Made by a program: the position numbers and the translations under genes | Shown: positions 1-10,639 of the stretch, in pieces | How the letters are laid out: each line of letters opens with the position of its first letter | Numbering within the stretch: position 1 is the first letter of the stretch | Origin: Dasypus novemcinctus | Lineage: Eukaryota; Chordata; Mammalia; Cingulata; Dasypodidae | Length of the DNA: 64,000 nucleotides | Direction: 5' to 3' | Assembly (NCBI RefSeq): GCF_030445035.2 | Contig: NC_080673.1 | Coordinates: 200,506,216-200,570,215 of the forward strand | Notes under the pieces: model-generated | The model's database searches: none | The model's input: the letters and a program-made list of their open reading frames with translations, nothing else | What the model was told of the DNA's origin: nothing

Positions 1-170
1 TACCCAGTAAGCACTGTCTCCCCGTCCCCTTCTGCCCTCAGCCCCTGCAGCCACAATCTGCGTTATACTGTCTCTAGAATCTGACCTTTTCTGATATTTC
101 ACATAAATGGAGTCATACAAATGTGATCTTTTACCTCTGGCTTCTTTTTTACCCATCCTTTGTATACCAA
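1..170 (-). repeat. Old L1 (L1M-type) 3' end fragment
   Basis: The text resembles the conserved 3' region of old mammalian L1 elements read in reverse, with the recognisable stretch 'atttcacataaatggagtca' followed by a 'ctggcttctttt' block. It is cut by the window edge. It lies in a LYAR intron. The family is assigned from memory of the consensus, so the subfamily is open. Confidence 0.6.
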
Positions 171-302
171 TATTGTAAACCAAATTAATACATATATTTT
201 TTTAAGTCATAACTGACTAAATTCTGAATAAGAAAATAGTTCTCTGCAACAGGGTGGTTTTATCATAAATTATAAAAATCTGTATGATTTCTGGTGTTCA
301 AG

Positions 303-722
303 ATGTCGAAGTGAGGATGTGGTGGGTCCTCCCATGCAAAATTCCAGATTTCCCTGGGTCTCCTGGTAGGAGCCATGATCAACTGTGCTGACAACACAGG
401 CACCAAAAATTTGTATATTACCTCTGTAAAGGGGATCAAGGGACGGCTGAATAGACTTCCTGCTGCTGGTGTGGGTGACATGGCGGTAGCCACAGTTAAG
501 AAGGGCAAACCAGAACTCAGAAAGAAGGTCCATCCAGCAGTGGTCATTCAATGAGAGCCATACTGGAGAAAAGACACTGTGTTTCTTTATTCTGAAGATA
601 ATGCAGGGGTCATACTAAACAATAAAGGAAAGATGAAAGGTTCTGCTATCACGGGACCAGTTGCAAAGAAGTGTGCAGATCTGTGGCCCAGGACCGCATC
701 CAATGCTGGTAGCACTGCATGA
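303..722 (+). pseudogene. RPL23P: RPL23 processed pseudogene (intronless, two nonsense codons)
   Basis: An intronless copy of the mRNA for 60S ribosomal protein L23 runs from an ATG at 303 to a TGA at 720-722, followed by an A-rich tail to about 800, the mark of L1-driven retrotransposition. The reading frame is unbroken by indels, apart from one whole codon missing before the second stop. Easily recognised segments include [40 protein letters not shown] and [11 protein letters not shown]. Two in-frame TGA stops kill it: codon 4 (312-314) and 552-554. Both sit where the parent protein has arginine, so both fit CGA-to-TGA decay. It lies antisense to LYAR, inside a LYAR intron. It could not give full-length L23. 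Confidence 0.95.
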
Positions 723-1207
723 TTCTCCAGGATATATGTGTAAAATTTAAAAAATTTTTAAATTAAAAATTAAAAATTATTTGCTAAAAAAAAAAACTAA
801 AAGGCCTCTTGGTGACACAATAGGTGATCAATAACTAGTTGAAGAATAAATTTAAAAGCTGGTGTATCAGGTCACTAAAAAGTTCTGGATCTCAGCATAT
901 TGGGAAAAAAGAAAACTCCATTCTCTTTCATAGACTCTTCAAAACTCTACAAGGTTCATCAGGGAAATGTGGAGGGTGGGGGGCAAAGTCCCCAATTTTC
1001 ACTTGTTTCACATATTTGACTTCCTCCTAGGATTAGGTATGCACAGGGTCTACCAGTTTCCAAAAAAGATTGAAAATTCACTGCCCTAGAATGAAACCCA
1101 AAAGGAAGCTCACAGTTACCATCCACAGACCACACAGGGCATTGGGCAGATGTGGTCATGAGCCAGCTTCCTGCCCAAAACCTCGGAAGCTGCGCAGGAA
1201 TTGACAT
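723..1207. other. LYAR intron sequence, no gene seen
   Basis: This holds the A-rich tail of the RPL23 retrocopy, then unassigned intronic DNA up to the SINE target site. Short open frames here have no recognisable similarity. Confidence 0.6.
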
Positions 1208-1220
1208 AAAACCAAAAAGA

Positions 1221-1587
1221 GGGAAACGGACTTTGGCCCAGTGGTTAGGGCGTCCGTCTACCATATGGGAGGTCCGCGGTTCAAACCCCGGGCCTCCTTG
1301 ACCCGTGTGTGGCCATGCGCAGTGCTGATGCGCGCAAGGAGTGCCGTGCCACGCAAGGGTGTCCCCCGTGTGCGGGAGCCCCACGCGCAAGGAGTGCGCC
1401 CGTGAGGAAAGCCGCCCAGCGTGAAAAGAAAGAGCAGCCTGCCCAGGAATGGCACTGCCCACACTTCCTGTGCCGCTGACGACAACAGAAGCGGGCAAAG
1501 AAACAAGACGCAGCAAATGGACACCAAGAACAGACAACCGGGGGGGGGGGAATTAAATAAATAAATAAATCTTTAAAAAAAAAAAAC
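1221..1587 (+). mobile_element. DAS-type tRNA-derived SINE, full length
   Basis: The element starts with a tRNA-like head holding an A-box-like block (ggcccagtggttaggg) and a B box (ggttcaaacccc). It continues through the DAS body and ends in an (AAAT)n/(A)n tail with a poly-G tract before it. The 12-bp direct repeat aaaccaaaaaga flanks it at 1209-1220 and 1588-1599, showing L1-type insertion. Open frames on the minus strand across it are by-products of the SINE body, which lacks stops in some frames. Confidence 0.92.
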
Positions 1588-1599
1588 AAACCAAAAAGA

Positions 1600-2182
1600 T
1601 TAGTCATCTGCCAATAATCCACCTTAAGAAACGGCGCATGAGCCAATTGGATCAGCCCTGCCCCTTGTCCGCCAACTCCCTGCCTTCACAGAGACCTCGC
1701 TTACCCTCAGTGGAAGTGTCTCCTTCGCTGTCATCACCATCTTGATATTCTAAGGGTGGCCTGGGCTCCTTTGCTATCAGACACCTCCCTCCCTGTAAAT
1801 TAACGAACAGCTTTTCTGGTGTGCGAGTCCACTGCTTCGAGGGTGCTCTGCACGCAACACCCCGGCCTAGCCAAACTGGCTCCAAAGCCCCTGAAGCCCC
1901 ACTCCACATGGTCAATGCTGGCAGAGGGGCACAGTGGGTGTGGGCCCCTGACAGCGCAGAGGCCCTACTGCCACCACACTTCTCCATCCCTTAAAAATGT
2001 TCTAAAAAGGCAAACGGTTTTTTTAAAGCACTTTTTAAAGCATATTTTAATAAAAAGGTTTTATAAGATTTTAAAAAGTCTCTTTCCTCAAATTTATCAC
2101 TATTTTTTTAAGCTTTTGGGGCCAGGGCTTCCCAAACTGGTCTGGGACATTTATGTGTCTACATAAATTATGAGGAGCTTAC
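1600..2182. other. LYAR intron 2 sequence, nothing recognised
   Basis: Intronic DNA downstream (in LYAR sense) of the first coding exon. I see no exon with conserved protein sequence and no clear repeat in it. Confidence 0.5.
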
Positions 2183-2357
2183 CAGAAATCTTTACCACAG
2201 TCGATGCAAGACAGGCATTCACAATTTCGGCAAATAGCCACATGCTTCTCTACTTGAACTTTCTTCACTGATTCCCCACAAGCATTGCAAGTAAAAAATA
2301 CCATTTTTAGCTAAATGATCTAATATTCTCTATCCACAATTGGTTTTGAGTCTTGTC
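2183..2357 (-). CDS. LYAR: LYAR, first coding exon (5' UTR plus residues 1-41)
   Basis: LYAR is a nucleolar zinc-finger protein linked to ribosome biogenesis, cell growth and transcription. On the minus strand, translation starts at the ATG at 2304-2302 and gives MVFFTCNACGESVKK, then a run of Cys/His residues and CIDCGKDFW. This is the N-terminal LYAR-type zinc-binding module, with CxxC pairs and a histidine. The coding part is 122 nt, 40 codons plus TG of the Trp codon, and the donor follows at 2182-2181 (ctg|gtaagc). The exon begins after a polypyrimidine acceptor (tttttttag) at 2358-2360, so 2305-2357 is 5' UTR. The remaining exons lie beyond the window's left edge. Orthology rests on the near-exact N-terminus and on the head-to-head ZBTB49 neighbour. 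Confidence 0.95.
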
Positions 2358-5300
2358 CTAAAAAAAGAAAAAAGACAAAGACAATTATCCTTATAAACAG
2401 AAATGTCTATTCACAAAGTGATTCGGACAGTTAACTTTTCAACCATAATTTGATATGAAAATGGGTACAAATAAGCAGAATCAAAGTTGATTACACAGTA
2501 GCAGAACCAGCATTTAAACCTGGAAGGCTGGCTCTTAAGATGAGAGCTTTTGGGATGTTTAAGTGAAATATCTTAATTTTTCTAATAGCCTTAAGGTATA
2601 TATATACAAATGTATGTTTAATGTATAATATACACAAATACACTTTAATTAAACTTAAAAGAAGGCATTGCAATTTAGGAGGGCACTACAAATTATTTAG
2701 GGCCTCAGACAGAACAAGAATATAGGTGGGGAAAATGACATTTAAAAAAAGGTCTAGAAAGAGTTTCTACAGGAACTAAAGACAATCCTATAGGCATTCT
2801 ATGTACCTATAGCTATTAAAATATGAGGAAATGCCCCTCAGCCTGCGTAGATAAGGAGTAGGCAGGGAGGGGGAGGTGCCTCCTGCATCTGGCTGTTTCT
2901 CCAGTTTGTCAGAAAGAACCAGAAGCATTGCCCAGTTTCCCCCTACTGGGTACCGAAGGACTGGAGGGAGGGAAAAGCCCAGGGGTGCCAGGAGTCCCTA
3001 GCACATCCCAACATTCAAAACATCTGCACATATTTATAGCCACTATTTAAGAATTTCAGAGATGCAATTGTGCGCAACAAAACAAGGTAATCAAAAAGCC
3101 TTAGAGGAGTCATAGGAACTTTCCGTGGTTATACAATTTTTTAATCACTGGGTTCTAAAGGGGTATTGCCATTTACATTATAAGCTTGAGAGCAAAAATA
3201 TTGAGAAGTACTGTTTAACTGCATAACTTTCTTCCTTGTTATGAAAAAAGGAGAAGACCAAGTAAACTGATAAAATTTGCTTGGGAAGATTCCATCCAAG
3301 AATCCTTCCACACCAACAAGCCACTCTTGGTTCCCAGAGATTCTGCGGGAGATTATATCTCTCTTCCACTAACACGTTCCGGATGACTGCTGCCGAGGCC
3401 ACCCAGAAGCAAGGACCAGGGTGCCCACGCCCACTCAGCCGGGAATGGAAACGTCCACCCTGGCCCAGCGCCTCCCGGGGAGGCCTCCTGCCCTGCCAGG
3501 ACACCGTCAGACCACAGCAGGCCTCTCCCTCCATTTACATATGCGGGCCCTGGCCCCAGTGGCCTCCTCTACTCGCCATTAGAGTAGGTCAGGAAGGAGG
3601 CGCAAGTGGTCAGCTCTAGCCCAGGCCCGAGTGTAGAGCAAAGCAAACACTGCTGGTCTGGGATGGACAGCAGAAACCATCATCATCTCATCTGGTTATT
3701 GAGAAGATGTGCAGGTGTGTAAATATTTGGAGTCACAGGCTCCTTAGAAACTGGCATCACATTTACCACGACCCAGCTCCCTCTAGGTTCCCCATTCTGT
3801 ACCAGGCTGATGGATGTTCAACAAACATCAGGCAAAGACAAAAAGGAGCAGTCATTCTGTCCCGCAATGGGGAACAAAGGCTGAAACAAGAGCCACCATG
3901 ACATTATCAAGTAGTCTGTGGGTGCCCTTTTGTGTAAGAATAAGAATAAATTATTAGTCACCAAGAAATGGGTTGCCATCCTTCGCACACGGTAGAGGTA
4001 GCGGCAATAGGCCAATTCATGTGCTGAAAAATTTTAAAGTAATGTTCGCAATGACATTCAATAATGAAAACACCCCCTCAAGTGTAGCTGTGGCTGAGCG
4101 CTTTCTGCCCCTTTGTTGCTGAGGACTGTTCTTCTCGGTCTACTGGGAGAAGTGGGAGGAGGGTTTCAGCAGGACTCAAGGTCTCATCGGGAGACCCCCT
4201 GCTCAGCAGTCCTTCCTGGAAGGTCAGGAATTGAAGGCCTGGGAAGGGCAGCTGTGTCGACTGAAAGAAGCCAACCAGTGATGCTGACAAAGATGCTCAG
4301 ATACCTGCGCAAAACACGCGCGCCCCCTGGGGCCAGGCCTAGCCGGCAAACAGCAACTCAGGCAGGATTAGAATCTGTCATGTGCCCCATTTGTTGTTTA
4401 TTGATAAGAAATGTTCATCTATAGAAATTTGACAGTTTTAAGCCGGAGCTCAGTCTCTCAGTGCCTGCCTTTGGACTTTGAGGATAATCACTGCATTTTG
4501 ACACTTGGCATGATATGGAGACAAGCCATCTGCCCGCTTGGCGGATGAGATTAGGTCCCTAAGGAGCTTACCTCTCTGTCAGAGCCAAAGGACATCCCAC
4601 ACTTGATCGACCCCCGGGAAACACCTTCCACATATGAGTAAGCACAGGCCTGCACATGCACGCATATGTATATGGGGGGGGGGCGGATTGCAAAGAACAG
4701 CAAGCCGGTCACCACCTGCTTTCAAAACAACCTTAACTGCACGGTAAACAGGGGGTTCCAGTCTTAGAGCATGCAAGCTTCATACTTTCAGAAGTGCAAA
4801 TGCTATAAACTTAGCTTATAACTGCAGTAAGACTTTTGAGACACCTGGTATTCCCAGGCTCAGGCATTACATAGTTCAAGCTGTAGTCCTAAATGGCAAG
4901 ACAGCATTTCTATTGGGGCTGGACCTAAAAGGAGAGGCCCCTTTCCTTCCAGCTCCCCCATTCTCGGTGCCAAACGTGCCAATTCCCGTAAAGTCACAGA
5001 AATCCTGTGTGCCCTCCCTTCTAGAAATGTGGATATGTTAAAAGAGAATGACAGGCGGAGAACATGTTCTTGGACCAGCAGGCAGCCCACCTGGTTCTCC
5101 TCCCAGGTAAGGCCTTATCCCTCAATTCAGCAATCCTTCACTGAGTGCTGAGTGTGTGCCAGGTGCTGTGCTGCACCAGATATAGCCGAGGGCTCCCACT
5201 CAACTCAGACCAGGTCCTCTGTGCATCCTTCTGGCTGTCTATCCACCTGTCTGTTCACTTTATCGAGCTCCTGCCGCAAGTGAGGGCTGAAGGGCGGGAG

Positions 5301-5500
5301 ACATGCTCAACAGCTCTCTGGAAAGCGTTTCACATTTACTACCACAAATCACACCCACCACCTCAACGACAGGTACAATTACACAACCACCATCAGTGCA
5401 ACAAACAGGCTCGGAGAGGTTAAGTCACCTGCCTGAAGTCACAGTAAGTGGCAGAGGTGGCTTGTAAGGTAAGACAGCAACCCCAAGTTCCTGCCTCTCT
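2358..5500. other. LYAR intron 1, mostly unassigned
   Basis: Intronic DNA with no recognisable exon. It contains a poly-G run near 4673-4682. Open frames in it (for example 3178-3534 and 4113-4424) show no family similarity and no splice context. Confidence 0.5.
5300..5475. repeat. MIR-like SINE fragment
   Basis: It resembles the old mammalian block ending in 'gagaggttaagtcacctgcc', followed by 'aagtcacagtaagtggcaga'. Diverged, so the boundaries are approximate. Confidence 0.5.
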
Positions 5501-5507
5501 CTCTCTC

Positions 5508-5720
5508 TCTTTTTTTTTTAATAAGTTGTAGGTTTACAGAAAAATCATGCGTAAAATAAGAGTTCCCACATACCATTTTATTAATACCACCTTGCATTAG
5601 TGTGGTACACTTGCTATAATTCGTAAGTCTTTTTATTATTGTTTCATTAACTATAGTCCATCATTTACAAAAGGGTTCACTGTCTGCTGTACTGCCTCTC
5701 TTGATCTGTAGTGTCCTTGG
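5508..5720 (-). repeat. L1 3' end, xenarthran type
   Basis: It begins in a T-rich tail and continues with 'gtaggtttacagaaaaatca' and 'gagttcccacatacc', the same 3' end pattern seen near 18.1 kb and 31.6 kb in this window. The orientation follows from the T-rich end being on the left. Confidence 0.65.
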
Positions 5721-6779
5721 CCATGTGCTTGGTCATCGCTCAGCATCTGGTGGCTGTTGCTCATCTGAAACATCAAGGGCTCTAAAAGGCCTTCTGTTTA
5801 AAAATATTAGGACCCTAAATCTTAATTCTAAGGCCAACCACACTGGGCAAGGAGATCATCCATGTCATGGCTGGTAACATCAGGTGCTGGACAGTGTTGC
5901 CAAGCTAGCTGAGAGGGAGCAGCCAGCAGCAGGCTGGGAACTCAGGAAGAACTCCAGGCACTTTTGCCTCCTCTTACCAAGATGGCAGCCACACCGTTGA
6001 CAGGGCTTGGTCTTGGAGGCATTTTAACAGTGCTGGAGCCTGCACATGCCAATTAAAACCTGAATGACCTTGAGGTACCTTAAATTTTCCAGAATCTGAT
6101 TCTTTACCTGTAAAATGGGTCTAATATTTACCTCAGACCATTATGCGGACAGTTAAGATACCTGATGTAAAAGCTTCATCATTATTCAACTGTAAAATGT
6201 TTCATAGTGATCTATTAATTTGCATATCAACACTACTGCACCCAGTCACCTCCCAAACCCACGGCACCTTTAAATATAACCCTTGACTCATCAACCTTCA
6301 TAAATTTACTCTAGAGCAGTTTTATTCCTATCTCCTCTGGCTCCCCACCCCATAGGTACTTACCAACCTGTTGCCTGATAATGTTTGGTTCTGGTGATTG
6401 GGATTTGGAGTGATTTTTAACCTTTCTCCCTCTACATTTCTGTACTGCTTATGTTTTAAACAATACAATTTTCTTTAACAAAAACAATGTTATTCTTAAA
6501 ACACTCACAGATGCACAGCAGACTTAAACCTGATCGCTGACCTCAAAACAGCCCACCTTTCTCAACAGAACACCTGGCTCTGGGACTGTCAGCCCAGCAC
6601 AGTCCTCAGTGAGCAAGTGACCTCGAGCAACTCAGTGCCACCTCTGATCTTCAAGTTCTCCCATCTGTGAAACAAGGGGTTGGGCCAACTAGAAGAGCCC
6701 CAAGACAAAGGGTATGATGCAAGGGAAGGTCAGACAAGTACACAGCACCACCATCTTGCCCACACCCTTGCATGTGAGG

Positions 6780-6910
6780 GTGACGAGTGTTGCAACTGGC
6801 ATTCATGAAGGACCTCTCCTTTGATCCTTGCAAAGCCCTAGGAGGTAGGTACATTTATCTCCACTTAGACAAGCAAAAGAGACTCAGGGAAATTAAACCA
6901 TGTGTCAGCC
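6780..6910. repeat. MIR-like fragment
   Basis: It matches the pattern 'tttgatccttgcaaagccct', then 'aggtaggtacatttatctcc', common to MIR-type repeats. Low identity. Confidence 0.4.
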
Positions 6911-7149
6911 TCCAAGTTCCAGTGTATCTCCCGCTACCCCACCCACTGGACCTGACCTCTCCATCACCAGCATTGTTTAAACAGCATCCCCTCACTCATG
7001 AAATAGTCATTTGGGGACGTGTGCCATATGCCCGGCACTGTGCTAGACACGTGAGAGTCAGGCTTGCAAAAACACACCCACCTCATTCTTCAGGGGTAGG
7101 TGCTGCAGAAAAATGCCTGACTCTTACGTGCCAACACCGTCACGAGTAG

Positions 7150-7325
7150 CTAACAGGGCTGTGCTCCTTTAATCCTCGTAACAGTCCTGTGAGTTAGGTT
7201 CTATAGCATTTCCATGTGGCAAAGGAAGAAACTGAGGCACGAAGAGGTGCGGTAACTTGCACCAGGTCACACACACAGTGATTCTGGTCCTAAACCCGTA
7301 CTCTCAACCACGATGCCCTGAGGCC
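7150..7325. repeat. MIR-like fragment
   Basis: The blocks 'tttaatcctcgtaacagtcc', 'aagaaactgaggcacgaaga' and 'cttgcaccaggtcacaca' are the usual conserved parts of this ancient repeat class. Confidence 0.5.
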
Positions 7326-7685
7326 TCCTTCTTGGGAGCCCACCTCCCCGAGACGCAGAGAAGAGCACTGTCCCCAGCAGGCAGCAAGCCTGAAGCCCAA
7401 TCCGGCGGGGTCCAGCCAGCCTGGGCTGTCCAGGACTGAGGGGGTTCCCGGGTGGTGGGGCTTTCAGTTCTAAAACGGGGCGAACTGGTCCCCCTTAGGT
7501 CCACGACTCCTTCCACGCCTCCCCAGCGCGAGTAAGATGTGAATGGCTTTCCTCCTCTTTCCAGGCGTGAAGCCGAAGGAGGGGTTGACAGTGGACTTGG
7601 TGGAAATGGAGCCATCGCCCCACCGCCCCCTCCCTCCCTGCGCCTCTACTTCCTCAGTCGGCCCTGAGGGCCGCCGCCCCCTCAC

Positions 7686-7800
7686 CTCTCAGCCAGAGCC
7701 CGCCAACGGTTTCAAGCGGCTGCGGGGAACACGTGGAATCACCGCCGCTCGCCGCGCGCAGCCACCACCTCTCTCCCGCGCTTCCCCGCGCAGAACTCGC
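7686..7800 (-). other. LYAR: Candidate LYAR exon 1 (untranslated)
   Basis: On the minus strand a good donor, gag|gtgagg, falls with its GT at 7685-7684. It would end a non-coding first exon whose transcription start lies further right in the CpG island. The partner acceptor is the one at 2358-2360. The upstream edge is a guess; transcript data would fix it. Confidence 0.4.
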
Positions 7801-7867
7801 GGGTAAGCCGGCCCGCGCGCCTGCGCACCGCGGCCACAACCCCTGGCGGAAGTGACGCAACCGGAAA

Positions 7868-8003
7868 CCGGTGAGCGGGTCCGGCAAGCCCAGGGGGCGT
7901 CGTTCGGGTGGTTCCGCGGCCGGCTGTGCCGGGTAAGAGGCGCTGAGTGCGGCGGCGGCGGCAGGTGAAGAGGCAGCGGTGGAGCAGAGCGCGGCCTCCC
8001 GGG
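7868..8003 (+). other. ZBTB49: Candidate ZBTB49 exon 1 (untranslated)
   Basis: The plus strand of the CpG island offers several donors: ggg|taagag near 7933, cag|gtgaag near 7963 and ggg|gtaagg with GT at 8004-8005. The last is strongest. No ATG occurs between 7868 and 8003, consistent with a 5' UTR exon. The start and the choice of donor are uncertain. Confidence 0.4.
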
Positions 8004-8459
8004 GTAAGGTGGCCACAGGGCCTGGAGGCCGGCCTCTGAGAAGGCGTGCGGGCCCGACGGGAGAGGGAGCCGTCCGGAAGGGAGGCCGGGCGCCCGAGGG
8101 GTGACCCCAAGGCCCGGTGGGGCCCCGACCGCCCCCATCCCGCTTCCTGCGTGTTCACAAGTGACTACTCTTTACCTGACAGAAAGTTGAAGGAGACGCT
8201 AAAGACAAGACCCCGTGCGGGGACCTGGACCTTCTCCCTCGTGCAGTCCCTTCGGCCTGGAGACCCCACACTAGGTCTTCCCCTGGCCCCCTGCTCCTTC
8301 GGACGGCGCAGGCCTCACCCTCCGGAAGCCCGCCTGGCTCTCCCACGCCCCGGGCTACCCATCTCTGGGTTCTTGTTTCCCTCTGTTACCAAGCGCGTAG
8401 CTTAGCCCAGGCCCTCTTTACTGTCCGACTTCTCTGCGCCCCGGTTCCACATCCGTAGA

Positions 8460-8605
8460 AGGGGGAATAGCAGCACCTGCCCAGGACAATACCTGGCACT
8501 TAGTAAATGCTCAGTGAAGGTTAGTTGGTGTTCTCAGTGCTCGAGACAGGGTCTGGCATACACTGGGTGGTCACTGAGTGTCTGTTGCGTGAATGAAAGT
8601 TGAGC
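8460..8605. repeat. MIR/L2-like fragment
   Basis: The block 'acctggcacttagtaaatgc' and the following 'tcagtgaa' resemble the ends of MIR and L2 copies. Boundaries approximate. Confidence 0.4.
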
Positions 8606-9039
8606 GGGGTGGTTGAGTGGAGGTGTGAATGAGACAGTATCATGAGAAACGTTAATCCTAAAGTGGGGTATCAGGAAGATTTCACCCAGGAAGTGAGCCG
8701 TGTTGGGTCTAGAGTGGAAGGAATTCCTCAGAACGGACAAGGAGAAAAATACTTCCCAAGAGAAGTGGGAGAATGGCCACGAGGTTCAAAAGCAGGTGCC
8801 AGAGTTGGAGCAGGCTTCTATGGAATATGTAGGTGTTCATCTCATCATAGTGTGTTATATCAGTAGGTGAAGACTCACACAATAAACAAGAAAATATTAA
8901 ACTCCATCCTACGGGTTTAAAAAAAAGGCAGTGCCCCAGGCCTGTTGTGTGCAAGGTACATGTGTCTACTTTATTCTTGTGTTCGCCTACATTTTTTCAT
9001 TTAATCCCCCTGAAAACTCAAAGCTGTCATCACTTGAAA

Positions 9040-9295
9040 CAAATATACCTGGTCTTCCCGCTACCTTTGCCTCTTACTTGAAGTATTCCTCTATTCCCTC
9101 TTTGTCTGGCAAACTTCTTCGCTTTTGGGTTTCAGCACAAAAGTCTTATTCTCCAGGAAGTTTTCCCCTGAGACCTCCACCCCACCTCCAATTTAATTTT
9201 GGTTTCAGTGCTTCTACTTACCCCATTTCACATCTTGCAAACGTTGCTGTACTTGTGTCTCCCACTCTTTGGCCAGGTTAAGTATTACGGTAAGC
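9040..9295. repeat. L2-like LINE fragment
   Basis: The block 'ctccaggaagttttcccctg' with the text around it follows the 3' region of L2. It is diverged. Confidence 0.45.
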
Positions 9296-9329
9296 AGTAG
9301 ACCAAAGAAGGAAATCACGTAATTCGGAG

Positions 9330-9428
9330 TAGTGGTTAAGAGTGTGGGCGCTGGAATCAGATTGCCTGGGTTTCATCCCACCTCTGCCCTTTCTTAGCTG
9401 TGTGACCAAGGGAAAGTTTCCTATCATC
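9330..9428 (+). repeat. MIR SINE fragment (5' part)
   Basis: The stretch 'gtggttaagagtgtgggcgc', 'tggaatcagattgcctgggt' and 'agctgtgtgaccaaggg' is a clear MIR core. A probable second half of MIR type appears at 9900-10020, so the intervening 9430-9890 may be a later insertion. Confidence 0.75.
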
Positions 9429-9429
9429 C

Positions 9430-9890
9430 CTATATCTGGTCAGGTTGTGTGCCCCATACTACCCCAAAACATAGTGACTTAAGGACAAATTTATCACGAT
9501 TTTGTGGGTCAGGAAATCAGACAAGACTCAGCTGGGCATTTCTGAGCTCTGTGAGGTATGGAATAGGGTCACATGGCATTCATCTGAAGGATTCAAAATG
9601 GCTTCACTCACTTCTCTTGAAAGAGATGGCTGGAAAACTGGGCTTAGCTGAGCCCTTCTCCCTTTCCATGTGTTCTTTCCAGTCGGTCATCTTACATGCC
9701 TCCCAGAAGGAGTGTTCCAAGACATGGGAAGTGGGCATTGTTGGCTCTTAAGGCCTGGACCAGAAATGAGTTCAGCCTTACTTTTGCTATGTTCTTGTTG
9801 GTTAAGATAGTCAGAGCCTGTTCAGATTCAAGGGGAGCCTAGAATGCACCTTCTCGTGGAGGGGTGTCAAAGAATTTGTGGCCATCTTTA
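9430..9890. repeat. Possible LTR/DNA element insertion between MIR halves
   Basis: It contains 'cacgattttgtgggtcagga' and 'ctcagctgggcatttctgag', blocks shared with old mammalian interspersed elements that split MIRs. I cannot name the family. Confidence 0.35.
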
Positions 9891-9899
9891 TCTGCCAGG

Positions 9900-10035
9900 T
9901 GCTTCATTCTCCTCATCTGTAAAATGAGTATCATGATACTATATATCTTGTGGTGATGATAAGGTCTTAATGAGTTAATACATGTAAAGGGCTTAGAATA
10001 GTATCTGGCACATAGGAAACATTTTATAAGTATTT
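9900..10035 (+). repeat. MIR SINE fragment (3' part)
   Basis: 'ctcatctgtaaaatgagtat' through 'agaatagtatctggcacata' is the MIR 3' half, in the same orientation as the 5' part at 9330. Confidence 0.65.
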
Positions 10036-10384
10036 TCGTTATTACTGTTCTTAGGTACAGGATACATTGTTATTTACAGGATCATAAAAGATACAAGATA
10101 CAAAATTCTTTTTTTCCAGAGCTTTTTATAATCTTTCTGGGGTGGTAGAGGATTAACACTGTGAAACAGAAAACTCTACATAAATTAATATAGAAATTAT
10201 AATTTTCATAGTAAAAGTAAATTTTGGGACATGGAACTTATATCATCATAACTCTGAGAGACATCCAAGGAAGTTTTTTCTTTATCACTTACATAGTGCA
10301 AGAAAATGGCTATTATAGATCCAGAATATTTACTATATGTTAACATTTAATTCAACAGAGAAAGGTCACTTTTAAATATTTTTC

Positions 10385-10632
10385 GAATGGAAGGGAGCAT
10401 AGCAGGGACTTGAGAATTAAGGAATCAGAATTCATATCCTGGCTGTGGCACTTGTCAGTTTTAAGATCTTGAGCAAGTTACTTAAATTCCCCATTTCTCA
10501 AGTTCTTCTTCTGTAAAATGGGAATAATCAGGTTCTTGTAGAATTGTTTGAGCTAATCGATGTAATATGCTTAGCCCATTTCCTGGCCTGTTATAAGTCA
10601 TCAGTAAATGACAGCTAATAATAATAATAAAC
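10385..10632 (+). repeat. MIR SINE
   Basis: It includes 'cctggctgtggcacttgtca', 'cttgagcaagttacttaaat' and 'cttctgtaaaatgggaataa', the usual MIR core and tail, ending in an (ATA)n stretch at about 10617-10629. Confidence 0.75.
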
Positions 10633-10639
10633 CAAGAAA

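Larger units (their letters stand above)
7440..8400. promoter_or_regulatory. CpG island, shared LYAR/ZBTB49 promoter
   Basis: A GC- and CpG-dense block lies between the 5' ends of LYAR (minus) and ZBTB49 (plus). Its core near 7815-7870 has an NRF1-like motif (gcctgcgcacc), an ETS/GABP-like site (gcggaagtga, 7846-7855), an overlapping ATF/CEBP-like tgacgcaa (7853-7860) and a second ETS-like ccggaaa (7861-7867). There is no TATA box, as is usual for CpG-island housekeeping promoters. The motifs are read directly; their use is inferred from head-to-head gene order. Confidence 0.85.

Noticed and set aside
263..551. Minus-strand ORFs of 93-94 codons
   Set aside because: Antisense shadow of the RPL23 pseudogene.
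1226..1300. tRNA gene
   Set aside because: A and B boxes are present, but the acceptor stem cannot close and the unit runs on into the SINE body; the same holds for all DAS heads.
959..1646. Overlapping minus-strand ORFs of 89-192 codons
   Set aside because: They lie on a DAS SINE and recur with near-identical protein text at every other copy (11.7, 28.4, 45.9, 50.3, 55.4 and 62.0 kb).
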